Source: Cercophora sp. LCS_1
Lineage: Eukaryota; Ascomycota; Sordariomycetes; Sordariales; Lasiosphaeriaceae
Assembly: GCA_036250225.1 (NCBI GenBank)
Contig: JAPZLL010000015.1
Coordinates: 620,001 to 684,000 of the forward strand
DNA length: 64,000 bases
Direction of reading: 5' to 3'
The notes below the pieces were generated by a model. That model did no database searches. It saw only the letters and a list, made by a program, of their open reading frames with translations, and was not told where the DNA came from. Shown in pieces: positions 11,446 through 20,576 of the stretch; position 1 is the first letter of the stretch; every line of letters starts with the position of its first letter. A program made the position numbers and the translations under genes.

Positions 11446-12502
11446 TCAATCTGCATCATGCTGTTCATGCACCACCCCCAGCAGATTATCCAGGGCATCG
11501 CGTGCCGTGCCAAACACGTCGCCGAACTCTGGGTGACGAAGATAGCCGGGCTTGAAGAGATCCGGGATCTGTCTCCTCCCGGCCCAGTCATCCAGGGCCT
11601 TCCAATTCGCGCAGCTATGCGCAGCGGAGAAGTTGGCCAGGGGTTTGGGAACGTGAACTCGCCAGCGCATGGTGAGCGGCGCAACGTCGGCGTTGCACAT
11701 GACGCCGGCTCGGAGCACATCGAGACAGTGGTCGAGATGCACACGGCGGTCGGCTTTCTGTGAATCTGAAAGCGGAGGAAAATAGCGCTCCTGGTAGAGG
11801 AAATGGCGTAAATTTCGCTGTGTCATAAAAAAAAAACAGTATTAGCGTGGTGATGGACGGTTCAGATGGGATACATGGGAAAAACCTGCCACACAGTGAA
11901 GCTGGTGAAAGACGGCGAGGGAGGCGAGATAACCGCCATCGGGGAGGCTCACTGCGCCCTCTTTTGAAACGCCAATCTCGTCGAGCTCGTGGTCCGAGAG
12001 ACGGATATTGGAGTCTAGGTTTGTTGTTGCCATTCGTTAGATTTGTGTGCATGTGTCTCGTGGTAGAGAGGAGATGCCAATACTTCTCAGGAGGGTTTTC
12101 CAAGCCGCGTCCTTGGTGTCGTCAGGCTCACCACCATATGGTCCCCTGGGTGGTCCTCCTAGATGCTGAACTTGGGCTTCGAAAGACAGGGCGCTTTGTG
12201 CGGGCGCTACAAGCAGGTCAGAACATGTCCTACGCCGCGCCCGGTGGTTGGGTTATGGAATTACAGGGCGCAAATGTCCCACAGTGATGATGCATCGTCA
12301 TAGACTGGGATACGGCGATACAGACCCAGGCAATGAAGATGACCAAATGGGTGAACAAGAGCCACCCGGGGGCCAGCGATGAGCCCATGATGCGACGAAA
12401 CGACAACACGGCCATCGGTGGTGTCGGCCCGCCGTTTTCGTTCTCGTTGTCGTAGTCGATGCTGATGCCATGAGGCAGCATGGGCTCCTTCTCACAGTCC
12501 AT
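11446..12502 (-). CDS. UstYa-like (DUF3328) mycotoxin-type oxidase
   Basis: Exons in order: 12502-12265, 12206-12084, 12014-11893 and 11817-11446, giving 284 residues. Introns 1 and 2 are clear (GTAATT...TTGTAG, and GTATTGG...TCTAAC...CCTAG). The donor of intron 3 is uncertain; GTGGCA directly after HQLHC keeps phase. The N-terminus is cytosolic and acidic, followed by one membrane helix (GWLLFTHLVIFIAWVCIAV). The luminal domain contains both diagnostic HxxHC motifs, HQLHC and HLDHC. This is the signature of the UstYa/DUF3328 family, whose members catalyse oxidative cyclisation in fungal RiPP pathways (ustiloxin, cyclochlorotine and others) and some other metabolite routes. It is transcribed head to head with a methyltransferase gene. 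No precursor-peptide gene with repeated Kex2-flanked cores was found nearby. Family is secure, substrate unknown. Confidence 0.85.
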
Positions 12503-12897
12503 TCTGTGCGTTCTTTTGTGTCCTGGGACTCGGTGACCTCAAGATTCGTGTTGGTGTGCAGAGGAGCGCCAGGTAGGGATGCAATTTGGAGGGACGAGAG
12601 ACAAGCGCTGGACGGGATCTCTCCTCAGAAGCCGGGCAAACCGGATGTTTTCAGCATACAGTTCCCTTCGACCGTTCCCACACGGTGCAATTCGCACGAG
12701 AGCCTTGTAGGGCACGAGGAATGAAATTACCCGACCCGCGAACCGCGAACATGCAGCCCATCCCAACAACCACCAACTCCAACACCCTCCCCCACGTCCC
12801 TCGCCAATTTCCTTCCCCTCCCAGGCACCAAATCCCATCCACAGGAACCCCCAAGCCAAACCACGCCCCTCAACGACAAGACGAAACCGCAGCTACC
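12503..12897. promoter_or_regulatory. Shared divergent promoter of UstYa-like and methyltransferase genes
   Basis: 395 bp separate the two start codons, so both genes must be driven from this stretch. The frame of the methyltransferase stays open upstream to 12586, but the upstream ATGs are in poor, low-complexity sequence and are not favoured as starts. No specific operator was recognised. Confidence 0.5.
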
Positions 12898-13779
12898 ATG
12901 CAGATCCCACTTACAGCCGAACTCAGGCCCCCTTCGGAGCTCGTCACCTTCCTCCTAAAAGGCGATCCAAAACACGACCTAGGCTCAGTAACCCACCGCC
13001 AAAACCTCGTCAAGGCCTGGTCCATCCCGCCCGGCGCCACCATCCTCGAAATCGGCTGCGGCCAAGGCGACTTCACCGTCCCCGCCGCCGACGCCGTCGG
13101 TCCAACGGGGCACATCACAGCCGTCGACCCCGCCGACCCAGCCCTTGGTGCGCCTCCCATCGGCGCGGCCCAAGCCCATGTGAAAGCATCCCCCGTCGGG
13201 CACCAAATCACCTTTGTCCACGCCGACGGACTCGGGCACCTGCGCGATCCTACCACCGGACCATGGGATTATGTGGTGCTGTCCCACTCGGTGTGGTATC
13301 TCCCTGATGCAACCATCGTGCAGGACATCATGTCCGCTGCGCGGACAAAGACGAAAAATCTGTTGATTGCCGAGTTTTCACTCGCTTCGTCGCGGGCGGA
13401 GGGCAAACCAGCTGTGTTGGCGGCGTTGACGGCGAATGCCCTCGAGTCGTTTCTGGATGGGAGTTCGCTGCAGGCGGTGCATAACGCTGTTAGCCCTAGG
13501 CGGATGGTGGAATTGGCGAGGGAGGTTGGGTGGCGGGTTGGTGAGGAGAGGACGCTCAGGACGCCGGATGGGGAACGGTATGCGTGGCGGGAGACGGCGC
13601 AGATTCTCAAGACACCGATTTGGGAGGATCGTGTGCGGGGGTTGGAGCAGAGTGACAAGGTCAAGGAGATGTTGTTTGGGATGAGGGATGCGTTGAGGGC
13701 TGCGGTGGAGGGGTTGGAGGGCGGAATGAACGATGTGGTGAATATGGATGTTTGGGCTGTGAGGTTTGAGGCGGATTGA
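12898..13779 (+). CDS. Class I SAM-dependent methyltransferase, 293 aa
   Basis: One exon. The start at 12898 (GCTACCATGC) is preferred over in-frame ATGs at 12586 and 12751 because the first conserved residues follow it directly. Motif I is ILEIGCGQGDF, with E51 and the glycine-rich loop binding SAM. An acidic TAVDPAD segment (motif II) follows and HADGLG occupies the motif III area. DYVVLSHSVWYLP corresponds to post-III motifs. The fold is that of small-molecule or protein methyltransferases of the Methyltransf_25/31 type. No membrane segment or targeting signal is seen. Its gene is divergent from the UstYa-like gene, so it may act on the same product, for example as an O- or N-methyltransferase. 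That is inference from position only. Confidence 0.9.
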   Translation: MQIPLTAELRPPSELVTFLLKGDPKHDLGSVTHRQNLVKAWSIPPGATILEIGCGQGDFTVPAADAVGPTGHITAVDPADPALGAPPIGAAQAHVKASPVGHQITFVHADGLGHLRDPTTGPWDYVVLSHSVWYLPDATIVQDIMSAARTKTKNLLIAEFSLASSRAEGKPAVLAALTANALESFLDGSSLQAVHNAVSPRRMVELAREVGWRVGEERTLRTPDGERYAWRETAQILKTPIWEDRVRGLEQSDKVKEMLFGMRDALRAAVEGLEGGMNDVVNMDVWAVRFEAD

Positions 13780-14512
13780 TGGAGACAGGAAGTATGTCAG
13801 TCGTCCTGTCTTTTTGGTTGCTGCAGCTTTTAGACTTGATCAAAACACCATTTTAATTAACAGTTGGGGTTTCGCAACGCTTCCACTTTCTACAAGTGAT
13901 TCATAGGATTGTATTCACCAGAGAAACACACTTCCTGCAACTTGGATTTTGAGCAGAGAAAACCGAACCGGAAAACCCCTGAATACGAAAGAGATGGTCA
14001 ATGGCCGATTGAGATGAACGCGTCTGCCGTTGTCAGTCCCTGACGTCTTGTAGACACATTTGGTTCCCTTTGTGACAGGATGGAGGGCTCACGGATGCTC
14101 CGCAAACGACCTCGACTCCCAACTCCGATCCCTCCGCAGTGACACATAAAGGGGATCGTTTTCCGCTTCCGGCATCAGCCCACAACCCGCACAACCTTCC
14201 AACTCCAGAAGAAAGAAAGACCACCTTAGCGCCAGAAGCGAGCAGCTCACCCGCACCCTTTTTCTTTGACAAAAATTGCCACGTACCCTCGACGGTGTTA
14301 TGTTCTTTGTAATTATGCGAAGCAAGACCCCGCACGACAGCACACGCATCCCTAAAAGCCGCTGACAGGACCGCCGACAGGATCTTTTCAATTTCCGCAA
14401 CTCCATCGAACCAGACAACGGTCCCTGAAGTTACAAACCTCCAATCCTAACACAACACCACCCTATCAACAACCAAAAAAAAACAAACCAAAAAACACAA
14501 CCCACCAGAAAA
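13780..14512. other. Intergenic region
   Basis: Separates two same-strand genes. The last 60 bases before 14513 are rich in A and C (AAC and CAA runs), typical of a fungal 5' leader. No gene, RNA or repeat seen. Confidence 0.5.
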
Positions 14513-15043
14513 ATGGCTCACTACTCAATCCCCATTGTCTTGGTTGGCAAAGACGAGTGGGGAGTAAGGCATCTCCCTGGCGATCTCATGCCGGACTATA
14601 AAGGTTTGCTCCCCCATACTTTACACTTAGTATCCATCACACCCAACGCGCGCGCCATCCGACGCTGATGAATGACCTGGACCCCAATCACAGTGATCCA
14701 CTTTATCCGCCGATCCGCCGTCAGCACTGAAATCCCCCAAATCCTCCGCGGCGAGGTCCTCTCCGGCCAAAAACAAGGCGGCCGGCCCGACCCGCCGCGC
14801 GCGATCCTCTTCAGCTCCGACTTTGGCGAGGAGGACATCACGTCCCTGCGTGAGTTGGCCGCGGGCATTGAGGGCGCCAGACGGATCCCTTGGGTCTATA
14901 TCGATCCGAACCCGGCTCAGGAGACGGCTGGTTTGCCCGGCCACTCGCTCGTGATGGCGGAGCGATTCAAGAAGCGGTTGGATGAGTTGAAGGCTAAGCG
15001 TCTGCTGAACTGGGATGGCGATAATGGCGTTTACACCGCCTAA
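14513..15043 (+). CDS. Small conserved-looking protein of unknown function, 146 aa
   Basis: Exons 14513-14603 and 14694-15043 are separated by a 90-nt intron (GTTTGC donor, CGCTGAT branch, CACAG acceptor). The sum is 441 nt, giving 146 residues. The start has a strong context (AGAAAAATGGC). The sequence reads MAHYSIPIVLVGKDEWG, then a basic VIHFIRRSAV segment, a helix rich in acidic residues (DFGEEDITSLRELAAG) and PWVYIDPNPAQ. It ends in a charged helix, AERFKKRLDELKAKR. No signal peptide, membrane helix or catalytic motif is visible. Splice phase, codon use and start context make the gene credible. I do not recognise the family; short proteins of this general shape are often annotated as hypothetical in Sordariomycetes. 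Confidence 0.7.
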
Positions 15044-15353
15044 GCGAAGCGGTTGGAAAAGCTTGCTGATGGGATCAAAGGTTTTTTTTTTTTTTTTTTC
15101 CTTCTTATTGTGACTTTATAAGTACCTGCGATTGTATGCACAGACAAACATGGTGTCAGCAGGGTAGCCCAGCCTAACCTGGTAGCCTCGAGGATAGTAC
15201 AATACCACCGCCTATCTATCACCAATGAGCGCAGCCAACACGATGATGGAGATCGTCCGATTTCAAGAAACAGATAGAATTTCAGTCTTATAGGATGTTT
15301 ACGTTCACTTGTCCAATCTGCAAGCCAAACTCATTCCTTGTCATCCAAGCCCA

Positions 15354-16500
15354 TCAAACGCAAAATCCCCCAAATTGAAACGAAAAAAAAAACAAGCAGA
15401 ATCTCCCACAAGAAAAACGAACCCCCTTCTTCTTCTTCTTCTTCTTCTTCTTCTTCTTCTTCTTCTTCTTCTTCTTCTTCTTCTTCATGTTAGGTCTGAG
15501 GACTACGGTCAGGATTCGGTGTGCAAGCCCCGTAAGGATAATACCCGTGATCAAAGACGAAAGAGCAAAGGCCGAGATACGAATCGTCCAAACCCAGGAT
15601 CGGATACCCCGGGATCCCGGTGGACAACAGTCGAGATGGCACGCGAAGGAACAAAGACCGGCTTGGTTCGGATTGCCCGTGTCGGTGCCCTCGATGCAGG
15701 CAGACCCAGGGTACGACGACGTCGGGGCTGCCGACGACGTTGTCGAGGTGGACGAGGTCGGCGCGGCAGCAGAGCTCGTCGGCGGTCCCGGTGGACTTGT
15801 CACTGTGCTGTCGCCGACGCAGAGCGCGCGAATCTCCTCCGAGCCAAGGTCGGCGAAGAGACCTTGGTCGCAGTCCGGGCCGATCCAGGGGTTCCGTGCT
15901 TGGATGTAGGGAGTGGTGATGTTGAACTGGTATTCGGAATGCTCGCAGTCAAACGTCGTGTTGAAAGAGCCCCGGTATTCGGCGTAGCAGTCGCACGTGG
16001 GGGTTGTGCCGGGAAGAATGCCGGCTGGGTCGGCCTCGTAGCACGGTTTTTCCCATCCTCGCGGGGGAAGTTTGGCTGTGGCGCGAGTTGTTAGCACTAC
16101 CTACCTAACGAGGTGCGTTGGGGGGCGAGATGGCAAAGGAACGGGGGACGGGGGACGTACGGTAACCCTCGATGTGGACGCAATAGCTGTAGCCTGGGGC
16201 CAGACTGCAGTTGCCATAACCTTGCTCCAAGCTGGGGTTCCAGGTTGCAAGATCAATGAGCAAGACTTCGTAGTTCTCGGCCACATATGTGCACCGGTTG
16301 ACCCTGTCTGTGTAGAGGCTGGCTTCGGGCTGGTAGTAACGGTCGTGGATGGTCGTGTCCTGGTGGCGCCAGTGTCGGCCAGGCTGTAATAGCTGTTGCA
16401 GAAGTCATGGCATCGGGTGATACGATGTCGGTGTTGGCCAGTCCGTCGGACTGTCACGACCGAGTTCGCACAGGGATGGCTCACCAATGTCATCGAGGAA
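15354..16500 (-). CDS. LysM-domain protein with membrane anchor and poly-lysine tail (5' model unresolved)
   Basis: The last exon is 16075-15354 and the one before it ends at 16161. The 85-nt intron between them is clear (GTACGT...GCTAAC...CACAG). The upstream exon encodes VAENYEVLLIDLATWNPSLE, then CSLAPGYSYCV, the second half of a LysM repeat. The last exon encodes a second LysM-like unit (CDCYAEYRGSFNTTF, YIQARNPWIGPDCD, LGSEEIRALCV). A Ser/Thr/Pro linker and a cysteine-rich GLCSFACHLDCCPPG module, as seen in fungal wall hydrolases, follow. A hydrophobic helix comes next, then a run of about 20 lysines. LysM binds chitin or its fragments at the cell surface. Upstream of about 16390 the linker-like frame (STTVTTSPKPASTQTG) and the LysM frame differ by one base without usable splice sites. 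The 5' part is therefore either mis-modelled here or damaged. Confidence 0.6.
15427..15486 (+). repeat. (TTC)n microsatellite, about 20 units
   Basis: A perfect TTC tract on the plus strand, GAA/AAG on the minus strand, where it is in frame with the LysM gene and encodes the poly-lysine tail. A T-run of about 17 bases lies 340 bp upstream (15082-15099) in the adjoining intergenic stretch 15044-15353, which holds no gene. Confidence 0.95.
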
Positions 16501-17851
16501 GCCGTTACAAAGTCAACCGCCTATCACCCTGAAGGCGCCGATGAAATGCTTACCATGCTTGCGATGATGGCTGCAAAAGTGGCTTTCCTGAAAATCAGGG
16601 ATGTTACCAGAACCGTGCCAAGGATTAACACGAGATCCGAGGCCCCATGTGGGCTCCAATATGTCCTCCCCTTACTGGCCGTTTAGAGAAGGTCAGTCTG
16701 AGCAGTTTGTGGAACTTCTTTGTGCTCGTGTCGTTCTGGGCACTGGACTATTATTCATGTCCTAGCCCGGCCTCTGTCTCTGGTGGTTTAGTGCCAAAGG
16801 CTTCATCGAAACGAAAAAACAAAGGGAAAAAGAGAGGGAAAAAAGGGGGGGAAGAAAAAAAGGAAGCTGCGCTCCTGCGACCAGGTATTTGGTGTCTTTT
16901 TCTCTTTCGGCCATTATCTATCCGGATAGATACCTTACTTTGTCCAATTTATTGTACTTTGATATACTTTTGTCAGCTGTGATCGCTGCCGGTGAGGACG
17001 GTTGTATTTCTTTTGCTTGCCAACACGGGGTAGGCAAGAAGATTGCATGCTGCAAGATTTAGAGCTAGAACTCCAAGTTTGATAAATCTCGTAAAAAGAG
17101 TGGAAGAAAACAGGGTGGCTAATACCGGAAGGGCCAAATCGGTTCAATAATACCACCTTGCTGGCGCCAAGGTCAGGTGGGTACTAGTGTTTGCTTTTTG
17201 CTGGGAAAAATCTAGAGATTTTGTATTTGTGGCGGGAGTTGTTGCCTTTTGTTGGGCCTTTGACCAGGTTCCTCGCTTCCCATGTGATCTAGATAAGTTG
17301 GAAAGAGTCAGGGTATTGTTTCTTGCGCCACCAGGATAATGAAAGACCGGGAACCGGTACAATAGGACTTCCTATTGAAGTAAATAGTATAATGGTGAAA
17401 AAACCAGGGTTTTATTCTATTGTATGGGATCTTCAAGGGTGGAAAATAATAGGACTGTGAACCTTGATAGCTACCTAGCCAGTGGAGGAAGTCGAGGGAA
17501 AGAGAAAAGGAAAAGGAAATTACAAGACAATAGGAAGTCCATTTAAATAGGCTCTTTCCTTAACTTGCTGGGATGTAGAACCCAAAGGATCTCTCCGCAA
17601 ATAAAAGCTAGGTCCTTTCCACTTCCACTCCTCAACTTCAACCTCTCAACTCCACCTCCTAACTTCCACCTCTCCACTTCCACTCTTTAACTTCTGCCTC
17701 TCAACATCTGCCTTTTATCTTAGATACCATCCAGAGCTCGCGAAAGTGCACCAACGCCCCAATCACTTTTTTATTCTCAGGTTGCGACATATCGCACCAC
17801 CGACACTAGGAAGTCCTTTCGGTCGACCATCTACCCATCACGCTCGTCGAG
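16501..17851. other. AT-rich intergenic region with short inverted repeat and CT-rich tandem repeat
   Basis: No supported gene. A G/A-rich run lies at 16807-16870. A 13-base inverted repeat (GGACTTCCTATTG at 17365-17377 and its complement at 17528-17540) brackets an AT-rich 160 bp. From about 17617 to 17712 there are five to six degenerate copies of a 15-16 bp CT-rich unit (like CTTCCACCTCTCAA) just before the next gene, probably in its promoter or leader. Confidence 0.5.
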
Positions 17852-18421
17852 ATGGATGACTCGAACAGCGCCAAGCCCGGCAGCGCCCCCTCCGAAGACG
17901 CACCTTCCACAGTCCCTGACTCGCCGCAGCAGCCCGTCGGCCAAGACAACAGCCCGAACGAGGAGCCTTTCGAGGATATAGCAAGCGCCCTTGAAGCCTG
18001 GGACCGTCTTCTTGAGCGCAGTAACAAGATGGAGAGGGACATGGCCATCGCCATTGAGGAGGTCGAGAAGAATCTCAACAATCTAGAGCAGAGGAATGCC
18101 GCCACCGAGGAGATGAACGAGCAGGAACACGTCTCGGAGGTAGAGACTACGCTGGAACGATCCAAGTCCCAGCTTGCTCTCAAGGAGACAAAGATGATTT
18201 ACGGCACAGCAAAACACGAGCTGAGCAACCTCCTGATGAAGACGAGGATCCGCCGCGAATTTGGCAGAGCAATGGTTAGAAGGCTCCGCGGTGTGGGTGT
18301 CATAGCAACAGCGTCGCCGGCTACAACGACACCCGTGGCGGCCGCCAATGTTGGGCGTGTCAGCTCCAAGCGCAAGGCTGATGATGAAGACGACGGGCCC
18401 GACCGGAAGCGCCGGTCTTAA
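17852..18421 (+). CDS. Small coiled-coil protein with basic C-terminal tail, 189 aa
   Basis: A single exon starting at 17852 (GTCGAGATGGATG). Residues 1-45 are Ser/Pro/Glu-rich and probably disordered. Residues 45-130 form an amphipathic coiled coil with heptad-like leucines (WDRLLERSNKMERDMAI, EEVEKNLNNLEQR, ERSKSQLALKETK). The tail contains SSKRKADDEDD and ends in DRKRRS, a plausible bipartite nuclear localisation signal. No DNA-binding domain is recognisable. Composition and coding periodicity support a real gene, and the tandem CT-rich leader lies immediately upstream. It is likely nuclear, but its partners are unknown and I do not recognise the family. Confidence 0.75.
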   Translation: MDDSNSAKPGSAPSEDAPSTVPDSPQQPVGQDNSPNEEPFEDIASALEAWDRLLERSNKMERDMAIAIEEVEKNLNNLEQRNAATEEMNEQEHVSEVETTLERSKSQLALKETKMIYGTAKHELSNLLMKTRIRREFGRAMVRRLRGVGVIATASPATTTPVAAANVGRVSSKRKADDEDDGPDRKRRS

Positions 18422-18753
18422 CTTGGGCCGCCTGGCAGCGGTAGCTCTCACGGCTTGAAAGGGCCGGAACGGCCCCTACGGTCTTTCCTGGGATGGCGAG
18501 GGACGTACGGAAGTACATTGGGGTTCCCGCATCGTGGGGAAAAGGCCAGCTGCTTGAACGGCTACCAGTAAGGTAGAAGATTACCTTAGCTCACAATTTA
18601 CTATGTGTTATCTCATGATGTACGTGTGCCAGTAAAGCTAAGGTGCCTATTAGCTGTCCCTGGTGTTAACCAACTTCGATTGTTAAATTTATTCTACCCA
18701 GGCTTGAGGAGCAAGTAAGCAAGCCCAAGCATAATTGACCAATGCTGCTTACA
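18422..18753. other. Intergenic region
   Basis: About 330 bp between two genes whose 3' ends face each other. No gene or repeat seen, except that the inverted repeat described separately begins at its right edge. Confidence 0.5.
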
Positions 18754-18838
18754 CCCCCCTCATATATAACCCTAAGCTTTCCTCGGGCATTTCTAGCTTT
18801 GGTCATTTTTGAAAGCACTATGTTGCCTAAACATTCCA
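18754..18838 (+). repeat. Left copy of a diverged ~80 bp inverted repeat
   Basis: This stretch (around the sequence ATAACCCTAAGC) matches, in inverted orientation, bases 20074-20157, with roughly 80 percent identity by eye. Most differences are transitions. The two copies flank the broken minus-strand membrane-protein gene and the spacer before its intact relative. The left copy overlaps the 3' end of that broken gene. Confidence 0.65.
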
Positions 18839-19639
18839 CCCCTAAACTTCCGCCGCCAAAGCCAAACTCCCAACCCCGCACCGCAAAGCAAAGCAAAAAG
18901 ACAACTCCCTACAATAACAGCAGCCAACACCCCAGGAGACGCCAAAACCGACTGCTGCCCAGTCCCAGTCCCAGTCCCAGTCCCAGCCGCCGGTCCAGCT
19001 CTGTCCTCAGCCCGCCAAACAATCACCACGGGCGATGCAACCGAATACGCCGACGACACAACCTCGGTATAAACTGCCACTTCAAACGCCTTGGTAATGA
19101 TCCCATCATCCGTTGTCTCGCCGCCCTGGTTCGGATTTGTATGTGGTGCAGTCAACGTTTCGGTCGTCCAAACCAAGGTTGTAAGAGGGCCAATGGGCAG
19201 CGTGGCCGTGTCCGTCTCGTCGCAAACGTCTCGTAAATCAGCACCGTGCCGCCCATGAGCGAGGACACGCAGAATGGCACTGCTAGAACCGTTTCCCAGT
19301 TCTCCCGCCCCGCCGTGGTGAGCTGTAGGTTGAAATTGGCCGGGCAGCAGAGCGCAATCGTCTCGGCGTCGTCGCCGAGATGATGGACCGCTTTGAGGAA
19401 GTGGGATGCGCCTGGGCGGGTTGTTTCGGAGGGTTTGCTCTGCGCGGGTCGTCCCAGGGGCCGTTGAGGTTGAAGGCGTAGGCTTTGCAGACGGGGACGT
19501 TGCCAATTGCGGCGAGGGAGCATTTACTTTGGCAGTCGGCGGGCGGGGTGAATGTTGTGGTTAGTGGGCCAAAGTTGGTGTATGTAATGGCGATGGGGGG
19601 AGGGGCTTGGCGGTGACATGCCAGTGTTGTTTGCGCCAT
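18793..19639 (-). pseudogene. Frameshifted single-pass membrane protein, paralog of the gene at 20575-21783
   Basis: Three overlapping frames together align with the intact plus-strand neighbour. First comes MAQTTLACHRQ, then NFGPLTTTFTPPADCQSKC (neighbour: LGPLTTTFTPHPSC). The next frame gives RPGASHFLKAVHHLGDDAETIALCCPANFNLQLT (neighbour: PPGASSLLQYLNVEETAAFCCPSGY). The last gives PVVIVWRAEDR (neighbour: PPVWIVWRDVDR), then a membrane helix VLAAVIVGSCLFALLCGAGL and a basic tail. The frame changes fall near 19450 and 19230, where no splice donor is present. The copy therefore seems inactivated by two small indels, unless these are sequencing errors. It would encode a type I surface protein of about 240-280 residues of unknown function. 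Confidence 0.65.
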
Positions 19640-20506
19640 CTCGAAGGAAACGGGGTGTGCTGTGGTTGAAAGAGGTAATTAGATTGTCACTCAGAAACAT
19701 GGATGTAGCGGGGAAGGACTCCTTTTGGCATCATGTGGGTTTGCAAGTAGCTTATCGGCTGTCACATTGATCATCTCAATGGCAGGTATGACTTGTGCTA
19801 CGCCGGTGGGATGACGGCGCGGAAAGGGATAGTGTGTCAAACGAGTTCCTTGAAGCGATTGGGCAACCAGCAGGCTTTGCCTAGAGTGGCTGCCCCCCCC
19901 GGTGCCCCTGAATGCGAGGATCTTGCATTTGTATTGTAAAACTTTGTAATGGTGAAGCCAAAAAGCAATCAACAATCAATTTCATCAGCCCTGGTCCGTT
20001 GCGCGCATTGCGTACGTGCATTGCATTGAGTCGTAGCGCGGCGCGGGCCGTTGAGCCGCAGCGTTGTTGAAATGTTGGATTTCCCAGGCAATACAGCGCT
20101 TTCAAAATGACTAACAGCCGGAAGTGCCCGAGGAAGGCTTAGGGTTATGTATGAGGGTATGTGTTTTGCCAGAGATAGGTGGGTACGAGCAGCATCGCTC
20201 TTGAAGAAACCCACACTCTCGACTTCGTCTTGTCAGTTGCTACACACGATATGACAGATGAACATGAACACCACAAGAAAAGAACCCCTCAATAATCGGA
20301 TAAATGAGCTTGGACGGCCCTTCAGCTACCACAAACGTGTTTGCTAAACTTTGCATCACTTGAAAGCGTACAAACCCCAACCATGCCCCCAAACCGTTGG
20401 CCCATCCCGATCATGACAGGTCCTCCCGGCCACGTTACGCGTACCACCCAACCCACCTTCATCACCCTCCCAGCACCCACCCACAACCTCCGCTTTCTCC
20501 TTCACA
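19640..20506. other. Intergenic region between inverted paralogs
   Basis: Contains the right copy of the inverted repeat (20074-20157). No gene could be supported. Confidence 0.5.
20074..20157 (-). repeat. Right copy of the diverged ~80 bp inverted repeat
   Basis: Inverted relative to 18754-18838, with the shared core ACCCTAAGC[CT]TTCCTCGGGCA on the minus strand. It lies 420 bp upstream of the intact gene, so it is not part of that gene's coding sequence. Confidence 0.65.
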
Positions 20507-20526
20507 TCACCACCACCACCACCACC

Positions 20527-20576
<50 letters not shown>
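20507..20576 (+). repeat. (CAC)n(CAT)n compound microsatellite abutting a start codon
   Basis: About ten CAC units are followed by about twelve CAT units. The final CAT merges with the ATGG that is the probable initiator of the next gene. Confidence 0.95.
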
